64,000 bases of DNA from Plantactinospora sp. KBS50 (lineage in GTDB: Bacteria; Actinomycetota; Actinomycetes; Mycobacteriales; Micromonosporaceae), in NCBI RefSeq assembly GCF_002285795.1, contig NZ_CP022961.1:1116001-1180000 (forward strand). Direction: 5' to 3'. Under the pieces are notes generated by a model. The model ran no database searches. It was not told where the DNA came from and saw only the letters and a program-made list of their open reading frames with translations. This document shows positions 1-7,447 of the stretch, in pieces (within the stretch, counting starts at the first letter, position 1; the number at the start of each line of letters is the position of its first letter). The translations under genes were made by a program, and so were the position numbers.

Positions 1-2
1 CG

Positions 3-935
3 GTGGCCCACCGGCCGGCCCGGCTGGCGTGGGAACAGACCGGCCTGCCGCTGCTGGCCCAGCAGGTCGGGGCGGACGTGTTGCACTCTCCGTTCTACAC
101 GTGCCCGCTGCGTGCCGGTTGTCCGGTGACGGTCACGGTGCACGACGCCACCTTCTTCACCGAGCCCGAGCACTACGACAAGTCGCGCCGGACCTTCTTC
201 CGCAGCGCGATCAAGACCTCGCTGCGCCGGGCGGACCGGGTGATCGTGCCGAGCAAGGCCACCCGGGACGAGCTGATCCGGCTGCTGGACGCCGATCCGA
301 CCCGGATCGACGTGGCGTACCACGGCGTCGACCATTCGGCGTTCCACGCGCCCACCGAGGAGGAGAAGGCCCGGGTACGCGCGCGGCTGGGGCTGGGCAG
401 CGGCAGCTACATCGCGTTCCTCGGCGCCAAGGAGCCCCGCAAGAACGTACCGAACCTCATCCGTGGCTGGGTGCTGGCCGTCGCGGACCGGGAGAACCCG
501 CCGGCCCTGGTGATCGCCGGGGGGCAGGGGCACGACGACGACATCGACCGGGCCGTCGCGGATGTCCCGGCGCACCTGCGGCTGCTGCGTCCCGGCTACC
601 TGCGCTACGCGGACCTGCCCGGTTTCCTCGGCGGTGCCCTGGTGGCGGCGTACCCGTCGTACGGCGAGGGTTTCGGGCTGCCGATCCTGGAGGCCATGGC
701 GTGCGCGGCGCCGGTGCTGACGACCCCGCGGTTGTCGCTGCCCGAGGTGGGTGGCGACGCGGTGGCGTACACCAGCGAGGCGCCCGAGCAGATCGGGGCG
801 GACCTGGCCGCCCTGCTGGACGACGAACCACGCCGGTTGACCCTCGCGAAGGCGGGTTTCGACCGGGCCAAGGAGTTCACCTGGGAGTCCAGCGCCGAGG
901 TGCATGTCACGGCATGGTGCCGGGTCCGGTCCTGA
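3..935 (+). CDS. Glycosyltransferase family 4 (GT-B fold), 5' partial
   Basis: The reading frame is open from the first bases of the window, so the true start lies upstream and the N-terminal acceptor domain is incomplete. About 310 residues are present; family members usually have 360-400. The C-terminal half shows the nucleotide-sugar binding signature GEGFGLPILEAMA (about residues 220-232), followed by the SLPEVGGDA stretch typical of retaining GT4 enzymes. The enzyme probably moves a sugar from a nucleotide donor to a cell-envelope or exopolysaccharide acceptor at the cytoplasmic membrane. The next gene makes GDP-mannose, so a mannosyltransferase role is plausible but inferred. In M. tuberculosis the equivalent slot holds the unrelated rhamnosyltransferase WbbL. 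Confidence 0.85.
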   Translation: MAHRPARLAWEQTGLPLLAQQVGADVLHSPFYTCPLRAGCPVTVTVHDATFFTEPEHYDKSRRTFFRSAIKTSLRRADRVIVPSKATRDELIRLLDADPTRIDVAYHGVDHSAFHAPTEEEKARVRARLGLGSGSYIAFLGAKEPRKNVPNLIRGWVLAVADRENPPALVIAGGQGHDDDIDRAVADVPAHLRLLRPGYLRYADLPGFLGGALVAAYPSYGEGFGLPILEAMACAAPVLTTPRLSLPEVGGDAVAYTSEAPEQIGADLAALLDDEPRRLTLAKAGFDRAKEFTWESSAEVHVTAWCRVRS

Positions 936-1001
936 CCACGGAGCGTTGCGGCGTGCGCCGTCCGGCGGTGCCGCGACGGCGCGGTCCGGCATGATGGTCG
1001 G

Positions 1002-2102
1002 ATGCTCTACGCAGTCATCCTCGCCGGCGGGACCGGGACCCGGCTCTGGCCGCTGTCCCGCGCCGGTCACCCCAAGTTCCTGCACCCGCTCACCGGCACC
1101 GAGGCGTCGCTCCTGCAGGTGACCGCCGAACGGCTGGGCCAGCTGGCGGAGTCGGAGCACACCATGGTGGTGACAGGTGTGGCGCACGCCGCCGCGGTGG
1201 CCCGGCAACTGCCGGGACTGCCGGAGGAGAACATCCTGGTCGAACCGTCCCCGCGGGACTCGTGCGCCGCGGTGGCGCTGGCCGCCGCCGTGATCGCGCG
1301 CCGCGACCCGGCCGCCGTGATGGGATCGTTCGCCGCGGATCACCTGGTGGTGCGCTCCCGCCGGTTCGCCGAGACGATCCGGACGGCGGTGCGCGGCGCC
1401 GAGCAGGGCCTGCTGATGACCGTGGGGATCGAGCCGACCCGACCGGAGACCGGCTACGGCTACCTGGAGTGCGGCGAGCTGCTGGACTCCGGCCCGCTGC
1501 GCCGGGTCGCGGAGTTCAAGGAGAAGCCGGTGGCCGAGGTCGCCGAGGCGTACGTCCGATCCGGCCGCCACCTGTGGAACGCCGGCATGTTCGTCTGGCG
1601 GGTGGACGCCTTCCTGGCCGAACTGGCCCGGCAGCAGCCCGCGCTGCACGCCGGGATCCTGGAGATCGCCGCGGCCTGGGACACCTCGGATCAGGACGAG
1701 ACGCTGGGCGCCGTGTGGCCGACGCTGACGAAGATCTCGGTCGACTACGCGGTGATGGAGGGCGCCGCGGCGGCCGGCCGGGTGGCCACCGTGTCGGGCG
1801 ACTTCGGGTGGACCGACGTCGGGGACTTCCACACCCTCGGTGACGTGCTGCCCGCCGACGACGCCCGCAACGTGGTGCTGGGCGCCGAGACGGTGGCGGA
1901 GAAGCCGGGCGTGCTGCTGCGGGACAGCACCGGGCTGATCGTGGTGCCCCGCTCGGGGCGGCTGGTGGCGGTCCTCGGGGTGCACGACCTGATCGTGGTG
2001 GACACCGACGACGCGGTGCTGGTCTGCCCGCGTGACCGGGCGCAGGACGTGAAGGGGCTGGTGGACGACCTGAAGGAGCGCGGCGAACAGGGCTTGATCT
2101 AG
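1002..2102 (+). CDS. manC: Mannose-1-phosphate guanylyltransferase
   Basis: This 366-residue enzyme makes GDP-mannose from mannose-1-phosphate and GTP for mannolipids, glycoproteins and polysaccharides. The N-terminus carries the nucleotidyltransferase signature GGTGTRLWPLSR followed by HPKF (residues 9-25). The pyrophosphorylase EFKEKP motif lies near residue 170. There is no C-terminal isomerase domain, so this is the short monofunctional form. It starts at ATG 1002, 66 bases after the glycosyltransferase. With manB (17645), the SIS isomerase (19415) and manA (21638), the window encodes the route from fructose-6-phosphate to GDP-mannose. The position matches Rv3264c of M. tuberculosis. Confidence 0.93.
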   Translation: MLYAVILAGGTGTRLWPLSRAGHPKFLHPLTGTEASLLQVTAERLGQLAESEHTMVVTGVAHAAAVARQLPGLPEENILVEPSPRDSCAAVALAAAVIARRDPAAVMGSFAADHLVVRSRRFAETIRTAVRGAEQGLLMTVGIEPTRPETGYGYLECGELLDSGPLRRVAEFKEKPVAEVAEAYVRSGRHLWNAGMFVWRVDAFLAELARQQPALHAGILEIAAAWDTSDQDETLGAVWPTLTKISVDYAVMEGAAAAGRVATVSGDFGWTDVGDFHTLGDVLPADDARNVVLGAETVAEKPGVLLRDSTGLIVVPRSGRLVAVLGVHDLIVVDTDDAVLVCPRDRAQDVKGLVDDLKERGEQGLI

Positions 2103-2349
2103 CCGGGCGCTGCCGGGGTGGGCGACCACCTCCGCGGGCACGATCCGCGGACCCTCGTGGTGGTCGCCCTCCCGGTGCACCTCCCCAGGTCGCCGCGGCC
2201 TTGGGCCGCGGCACAAGCGAGCATGCCGAACCGTGCACGGTTACGTCGAGGTTTTTCATTCCTCGCTGAAACAAGGGTGAAAAGTTGCGGTTAGGTACAG
2301 TGCGAGGTGCCGTCGGGTAACAGGGGACCACGACCGCCAGGAGCGCCCG
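2103..2349. other. Intergenic region upstream of the ArsR-like regulator
   Basis: A 247-base gap between manC and the next start. It is less GC-rich around 2230-2320. I see no convincing -35/-10 pair, RNA gene or repeat. It presumably holds the promoter of the regulator that starts at GTG 2350. Confidence 0.4.
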
Positions 2350-3453
2350 GTGCTGAGAATCCACTTCTCCGGCGAGGACGTCGCCCGTACCCGGGTGGCC
2401 GCCGCGGCCGATCCACTCTGGGAGTTGGTGCTCAGCCTGCACCTGTTACAGACCCGTAATCCGGATCCCGTGGTCGCCGGCTGGCGGCAGGAGGTCACCG
2501 AGGGGCTGCGTCGGGACCGGGCGGCGGCGCGGTTCCGGCTGCTGTTCGCGCTCAACCCGCCGCGCGGCTACTTCCCGGACTTCCTCACCCCGCACGAGAG
2601 CCGGCAGAGCATCGAGGCGGGGCTGGACGCGGTCCGCTCCACCCCGCTGTCCCGGCTTCGGCAGGACCTGACGGTGCTGGCCGCGGACAACCGGCTGCCC
2701 GATCCGGCCGGCGCGCTGGCCCGGGGCGAACCGGCGGTGCTGAAGCACCTGACCGACTCGATGGAGCACTACCGCGCGCTGGCCATCACCCCGTACTGGC
2801 CGCGGGTGGCCGCCGCGGTGGAGGCCGACCGGAACCGGCGGGCCCGTGCCCTGCTCGACGGGGGTACGGAGGCCCTGCTGGCCAGCCTGCGGCCGGCCGC
2901 GCGGTGGCGGCCCGGGCTGCTGGAGGTGCCGGACTACCCGGCCGACCGGGAGCTGCACCTGCGCGGTCGCGGCCTGCTGCTGGTGCCGTCGTTCTTCTGC
3001 TCGCGGGCGCCGGTGGCGCTGCTGGACCCGACGCTGCCGCCGGTGCTCGTCTATCCGGTGGACCGCCTCGGTAGCCTCGTGCCGGCGTCGGTACCGGAGG
3101 CGTTGACCGGCGTCCCCGGCGGTTCCGGCATCGCTGGCCGGCCCGGCGTCGCCGGTCGTCCCGGCGTCGCTGGTCTTCCCGGCCCGGACGGTCGGGCCGG
3201 TCCCGGCGCGGCCGGTACGGGTGGCCGGGAGGCGCTGTCCGCGCTGCTCGGTCGGACCCGGGCCAGCGTCCTGGCGGTGGTCAGCGACGGGTGCTCCACG
3301 GGCGAGGTGGCGCGCCGGCTGCGCATCTCGCCGGCCGCGGCCAGCCAGCACACGGCCGTGCTGCGCAACGCCGGCCTGCTGGTCAGCCACCGGGAACGCA
3401 ACACCGTGCTGCACACCCTCACCCCGCTGGGTCGGGCCATGCTGAGCCAGTGA
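2350..3453 (+). CDS. DUF5937/ArsR-type winged-helix regulator with a collagen-like linker
   Basis: This 367-residue cytoplasmic protein has an N-terminal DUF5937-like domain (MLRIHFSGEDVARTRVA, then WELVLSLHLLQ) and a C-terminal ArsR-type winged helix. The recognition region is CSTGEVARRLRISPAAASQH, followed by the wing AGLLVSHRERNTV. The architecture is common in actinobacterial one-component repressors whose ligands are unknown. Between the domains lies a run of eleven Gly-X-Y triplets (about residues 254-286), which is unusual and makes this protein longer than typical relatives. It starts at GTG 2350 and ends 34 bases before the convergent fbiB stop. Confidence 0.8.
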   Translation: MLRIHFSGEDVARTRVAAAADPLWELVLSLHLLQTRNPDPVVAGWRQEVTEGLRRDRAAARFRLLFALNPPRGYFPDFLTPHESRQSIEAGLDAVRSTPLSRLRQDLTVLAADNRLPDPAGALARGEPAVLKHLTDSMEHYRALAITPYWPRVAAAVEADRNRRARALLDGGTEALLASLRPAARWRPGLLEVPDYPADRELHLRGRGLLLVPSFFCSRAPVALLDPTLPPVLVYPVDRLGSLVPASVPEALTGVPGGSGIAGRPGVAGRPGVAGLPGPDGRAGPGAAGTGGREALSALLGRTRASVLAVVSDGCSTGEVARRLRISPAAASQHTAVLRNAGLLVSHRERNTVLHTLTPLGRAMLSQ

Positions 3454-3465
3454 CCCGCCGGCGCC

Positions 3466-3488
3466 ACGGCCGGGGCGGAGGCGGCCGT
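3466..3488. terminator. Small hairpin between convergent genes
   Basis: The arms ACGGCCG (3466-3472) and CGGCCGT (3482-3488) are perfectly complementary around a 9-base loop. They fill the short gap between the regulator and fbiB, which end towards each other. There is no T-tract, so it would be a GC-hairpin bidirectional terminator at best. Confidence 0.35.
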
Positions 3489-4684
3489 CAGAGCGCCAGC
3501 ACCGCCGCACCGTCGGCGCGGAGCAGGAGGGCCGAGCCGATTCCCTCGGCGGCCAGGCCGGCCCGCAGCCGGTGCAGGTCCGCCCCGAACCGGATCAGCG
3601 CGGCGGCGTCCGGGGCGGCGGCGCCCGCGGCGGCGGTGTCCGGGGCGGCGGTGTCCGGGGCGGCGGTGTCCGGGGCGGCGGCGGGGCGGCGGGCGACGAT
3701 GGCGGCGGTCGCCCCGGCCGGCCAGTCCGGGTGGGCGTGGGCCAGTTCGGCGCGTACCGACGGGTCCTTGACCAGGTCGAATGCGGTGCCGGGCGCCACG
3801 GCCCCGGCCACCGCGGCGATGGCCCGCTCGACCGCGGCCGGGTCCGGACCGTCCGCCGTGCCGGTGCCGGTGCCGGTGCCGGTGCCGGAGGCAATGGCGG
3901 TGGCGGTGGCGGTGGCGGTCTGCGGCAGGGTGGCCACCGCGCGCAGCCCGTCGGCCCGTGCCTCCGCGGTACCGAGCGCGAACAGGTCCAGTTCGGCCTC
4001 CCGGACCAACTCCGCCGCGCCGGCTCCGTCGTTGCGACCGGCCGCCGGCAGGTAACCGCGGACGACCGCCACCGGCACCTGGTCGATCTTGCCCTTGACC
4101 AGTTCGCCGGCGCCGGCCAGCTCGTCGACCACCGCCATCTGGGTGATGCTCAGCTCGTTGCCGTACGGGTCGACCGCGCCCCGGTGGTCGCGGATCGCGT
4201 CGATCCCGGCGGCGCCCAGGGCCACGTCGGTCAGCCCGGTGCGCCACGGCCGGCCCATCGTGTCGGAAATGATCACGGCGACGTCGACGCCGTGCCGCTC
4301 CCGCAGCGCCGCCCGCAGCGACCGGGCCGACGCGTCCGGGTCCTTGGGCAGCAGCACCAACCGCGCCTTGTCCACGTTGGAGGCATCGATCCCGGCCGAG
4401 GCCATCACGAAGCCGTGGTGCGTCTGCACGATCCGGATGGCGCCGCGCCGGGCGACCACCCGGGCGGTCTCGGCCGCGAGGACCTCCTCGCGCGCCGCGG
4501 ACCGGTCCGGCTCGGCCACCGGCACGTCGACCAGCCGGCCCTCGGACTTGGAAACGATCTTGCTGGTCACCACGAGGACGTCGCCGTCGCGCAACCAGGG
4601 AGCCGCACGCGCGATCATCGCGGCCAGGTCGTCGCCCTCGCGGACCTCGCCGAGGCCGAGGACCGGCAGAATCTCCAGCTTCAC
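3488..4684 (-). CDS. fbiB: Coenzyme F420-0:L-glutamate ligase
   Basis: The enzyme adds glutamates to F420-0 using GTP. I place the start at GTG 4684 (VKLEILPVLGLGEVREGDDL), because its bases overlap the fbiA stop (GTGA) and the longer frame upstream is only fbiA antisense. This gives 398 residues. The ligase core (about residues 1-245) shows family signatures such as VVTSKIVSKSEGRL and SDTMGRPWRTGLTDVALG. The C-terminal region is where mycobacterial FbiB has a nitroreductase domain. Here it is shorter and Ala-rich, with a Thr-Ala/Thr-Gly run and repeated PDTAA units. It may be a degenerate domain or a linker; dehydro-F420 reductase activity cannot be assumed. It is translationally coupled to fbiA. 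Confidence 0.9.
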   Translation of the reverse strand: MKLEILPVLGLGEVREGDDLAAMIARAAPWLRDGDVLVVTSKIVSKSEGRLVDVPVAEPDRSAAREEVLAAETARVVARRGAIRIVQTHHGFVMASAGIDASNVDKARLVLLPKDPDASARSLRAALRERHGVDVAVIISDTMGRPWRTGLTDVALGAAGIDAIRDHRGAVDPYGNELSITQMAVVDELAGAGELVKGKIDQVPVAVVRGYLPAAGRNDGAGAAELVREAELDLFALGTAEARADGLRAVATLPQTATATATAIASGTGTGTGTGTADGPDPAAVERAIAAVAGAVAPGTAFDLVKDPSVRAELAHAHPDWPAGATAAIVARRPAAAPDTAAPDTAAPDTAAAGAAAPDAAALIRFGADLHRLRAGLAAEGIGSALLLRADGAAVLAL

Positions 4685-5628
4685 AACAGCTCCAACGCGG
4701 CACGCACCATGGCGGCCGTGGCCGCCTCGTCGGTCATCCACAGCGGCGCCGCGCCGACCCGCACCCCCGGCACCGGCGCCGGGTCGTCCACCGGGTCCAC
4801 CAGCCAACCGTCCAGGACGCCGCCGTCGCCGCGCGGGCCGTACATGCCGCCGACCGCCGCCGCGGTGCAGGGTACGTCCAGCGCGGCCAGGCAGCGGTCC
4901 GCCATCCCGCGTACCGGCCGGCCGCCGATGATCGGCGAGATCCCGAGCACCGGTGCGGGGCCGCCGACCAGCGCCTCCCGCAACCCGGGCACGGCCAGGA
5001 TCGGGGCGATGCTCACCACCGGGTTGCTGGGGGCGAGCAGGACGACGTCGGCCGCCCCGATCGCGTCCAGGACGCCGGCCGCCGGTTTCGCCGACTCGGC
5101 GCCCACGAAGACGAACCGGTGCGCCGGCAGCTCACCCCGGTACCGCACCCACCACTCCTGGAAGTGGATGGCCCGCCGGCCGCCGTCGAGGTCCACCACG
5201 ACGTGCGTCTCCATCCGGTCGTCGGTGGCGGGCAGCAGCCGTACGCCGGGCTGCCAGCGCGCGCACAGCGCCTCGGTCACGGCCGAGAGCGGATAACCGG
5301 CGTCCAACATGGTGGTCCGGACCAGGTGGGTGGCCAGGTCCCGGTCGCCCAGGCCGAACCAGGTCGGCTCGGCGCCGTACGCCGCCAGCTCCTCCTTCAC
5401 CGCCCAGGTCTCCCCGGCGCGACCCCAACCGCGTTCGGGGTCGGCGCCGCCGCCCAGGTGGTACAGCACACTGTCCAGGTCCGGACAGATCCGCAGGCCG
5501 TGCAGCCGGATGTCGTCGCCCACGTTCACCACGGCGGTGACCTCCCCGCCGGCCTCGGCCGCGTACGACCGGACGCCGGCCAGGAATCGGGCGCCGCCGA
5601 TACCCCCCGCCAATACCACGATGCGCAT
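4681..5628 (-). CDS. fbiA: 2-phospho-L-lactate (or enolpyruvyl) transferase, F420-0 synthesis
   Basis: This 315-residue CofD/FbiA enzyme transfers the phospholactyl or phosphoenolpyruvyl group from the GPP-activated donor onto FO, giving F420-0 or dehydro-F420-0. The N-terminus MRIVVLAGGIGGARFLAGV is the family hallmark. It is followed by NVGDDIRLHGLRICPDLDS and YHLGGGADPERGWG, which bind the substrates, and by LAPSNPVVSI further on. The length is normal for actinobacterial FbiA. It is the first gene of a two-gene operon with fbiB (4-base overlap) and is divergent from the membrane protein at 5726. The position matches Rv3261. Confidence 0.95.
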   Translation of the reverse strand: MRIVVLAGGIGGARFLAGVRSYAAEAGGEVTAVVNVGDDIRLHGLRICPDLDSVLYHLGGGADPERGWGRAGETWAVKEELAAYGAEPTWFGLGDRDLATHLVRTTMLDAGYPLSAVTEALCARWQPGVRLLPATDDRMETHVVVDLDGGRRAIHFQEWWVRYRGELPAHRFVFVGAESAKPAAGVLDAIGAADVVLLAPSNPVVSIAPILAVPGLREALVGGPAPVLGISPIIGGRPVRGMADRCLAALDVPCTAAAVGGMYGPRGDGGVLDGWLVDPVDDPAPVPGVRVGAAPLWMTDEAATAAMVRAALELL

Positions 5629-5725
5629 GGCCCCATCCTCGCCTACGTCACGTTTGCGAGGGGGTGTCGGCGGGGGAGACTAGGCTCACCGACGCCGTCG
5701 CCCGCACCGCTCGATGGGAGGATTC

Positions 5726-7357
5726 TTGACCAGTCAGCCCGGTCCGGGGCCGCATCCCGCGCCCACGGCCAGCCAGCTGACCAGGCCGCTGCGTGAGCTA
5801 GCCGCACTCGTCCTGGTCGGGGCGGACGCCCTGCTGCTCTTTGTCGCGCTGCTCGACCTGCTGATCCCGGCCGACAACGGACCGCGGTTCACCAGCCGGG
5901 CCGGCAGCGGCTTCTTCGACTTCGTGGGGATCACCGCGATCGTGCTGCCGGTGCTGGCGGTGCTGCTCGCGACCCACCTCACGCCGCCGGTCGGCCGGGC
6001 CAGGCTGGTCACCCAGGCCGCGGTGGCCGAGTACGCGTTCTCCGCGTTCTTCGGCGTGGTGTGCTTCTTCGGCTGGCTGGTCGGCAGCCTGGCCAATGGG
6101 GTGTTCCGGGGCGTATTCACCGGCTTCCTGACCCGGATCGCGTTCATGGCGATCTTCGCGGTGGCCGCGTTCGTGGTCTACCGGGTCTGGCGTGCGCTCT
6201 ACTACACCCCGCGGCCGAAGCGGGAGCCGGGCGTGTACGGCCGGCCGCAGCCGGCACCGCCGGGTGGCTACCCGCCGCCGGGTTCGTCCGCTCCGGGTGG
6301 CCAGCCGCAGCCAGGCGGGTCCGCTCCGGGTGGCTACCCGCCGCCGGGGCCGTACGGGCCGGCTGGCCAGCCGCAGCCCGGAGCACCCGGCTACCCGCAG
6401 CCCGGAGCACCCGGCTACCCGCAGCCCGGAGCGTCCGGCTACCCACAGTCCGCGGCGCCCGGCTATCCGCCGCCCGGTGGGTACGGTCCGGCCGGCCACC
6501 CGGGCGGTGCGCCCGCACCGGCCCAGCCGCCGGCCGGTTGGCCGCAGCAGTCCTGGCCGGCACCGGGAATTCCCGCGCCGGGAAGCCCGGTGTCGTCGGG
6601 AAGCCCCGTGTCGTCCGGGCCGGGGTCGTCGGGGCCGGGGCCGTCGAGCCCCGTGTCGGGCGGCCCGGCATCGGCGAGGCCGGTCTCCGGAAGCCCGGCC
6701 TCCGGCCCGCCCGCGGCGGCGGACGCCCCGCAGCCGGGTGCGGACTCGCCGGCCGACCGGACGCAGGTGATTCCCCAGCAGACCACCGCCGCCGACGCGG
6801 ACCGCACGCAGGTGCTGCCCCGGCCGCCGGGGCCGGACGGATCGTCCCGACCCTCGGGCGCCCCGGCGGAGTCCGCCGAGCCGGTGTCTCCCGCCGAGCC
6901 GGCAGCCTCCGCGCAGCCGGCAGCCTCCGCGGGCGCGGCGGAATCGGCGGAGGTCGCGCAACCGGAGCCGGCGAACCGCGCGGAGCGGCCCGCCGGCTCC
7001 GCGGAGCCGGCGGCCGAGTCCGCGGAGCCGCCGGCCGAGTCCGCGGAGCCAGCCGAGACGTCCGGCACGACCGAGGCGTCCGAGGCGCCGGCGTCGACCG
7101 GGTCGGCCCGGCCGACCACGGACGGGTCCGAGGCCGGGACCGCGCCGGAGACCGCGCGTTCGACGACGCCGGCCGCGCCGGAGACCGGGCGTTCGACGCC
7201 GGCCGCCCCGGCGGAGCGGGAGGATCGCGCCGAGGCGGACGGGGACCGCACGGTCGTCATCCCGCGACCCGCGGAACGGCCGCCCGCCGGCGGCAACGAG
7301 GCCACACAGATGATCATCCCGTCGGACCGGGGCGTGCAGCGGCCCAGCAGGCCGTAG
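5726..7357 (+). CDS. Membrane protein with long disordered tail carrying T-Q-V-I-P motifs
   Basis: I start at TTG 5726, because GGGAGGA lies 4-5 bases upstream; an in-frame ATG at 5714 overlaps that ribosome site. The first ~165 residues hold four predicted membrane helices (about 25-45, 68-92, 104-128 and 134-155). The remaining ~375 residues are disordered. They contain Pro/Gly-rich repeats, including a tandem 24-base unit encoding QPGAPGYP (around 6375-6460), then a Ser/Ala/Glu/Pro region. Four short motifs stand out: DRTQVIP, DRTQVLP, DRTVVIP and ATQMIIP. They look like Ser/Thr-kinase or FHA target sites. The function is unknown. It is divergent from fbiA and followed by fbiC. Confidence 0.7.
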   Translation: MTSQPGPGPHPAPTASQLTRPLRELAALVLVGADALLLFVALLDLLIPADNGPRFTSRAGSGFFDFVGITAIVLPVLAVLLATHLTPPVGRARLVTQAAVAEYAFSAFFGVVCFFGWLVGSLANGVFRGVFTGFLTRIAFMAIFAVAAFVVYRVWRALYYTPRPKREPGVYGRPQPAPPGGYPPPGSSAPGGQPQPGGSAPGGYPPPGPYGPAGQPQPGAPGYPQPGAPGYPQPGASGYPQSAAPGYPPPGGYGPAGHPGGAPAPAQPPAGWPQQSWPAPGIPAPGSPVSSGSPVSSGPGSSGPGPSSPVSGGPASARPVSGSPASGPPAAADAPQPGADSPADRTQVIPQQTTAADADRTQVLPRPPGPDGSSRPSGAPAESAEPVSPAEPAASAQPAASAGAAESAEVAQPEPANRAERPAGSAEPAAESAEPPAESAEPAETSGTTEASEAPASTGSARPTTDGSEAGTAPETARSTTPAAPETGRSTPAAPAEREDRAEADGDRTVVIPRPAERPPAGGNEATQMIIPSDRGVQRPSRP

Positions 7358-7364
7358 GGCGAGT

Positions 7365-7409
7365 GGGTGGTCGACCAGGCTCGCTACCGGCGATCCTGGT
7401 CGACCACCC
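7365..7409. terminator. Perfect 15-bp inverted repeat between the membrane protein and fbiC
   Basis: The left arm GGGTGGTCGACCAGG (7365-7379) and right arm CCTGGTCGACCACCC (7395-7409) pair perfectly around a 15-base loop. It begins 7 bases after the membrane-protein stop and ends 38 bases before fbiC. The position and stability suit a GC-type terminator. The self-complementary GGTCGACC core in each arm also allows a regulator site. Confidence 0.6.
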
Positions 7410-7447
7410 GCCAGGGTCCGTGACGAGAAAGGTCCTAGGCTCGACCG

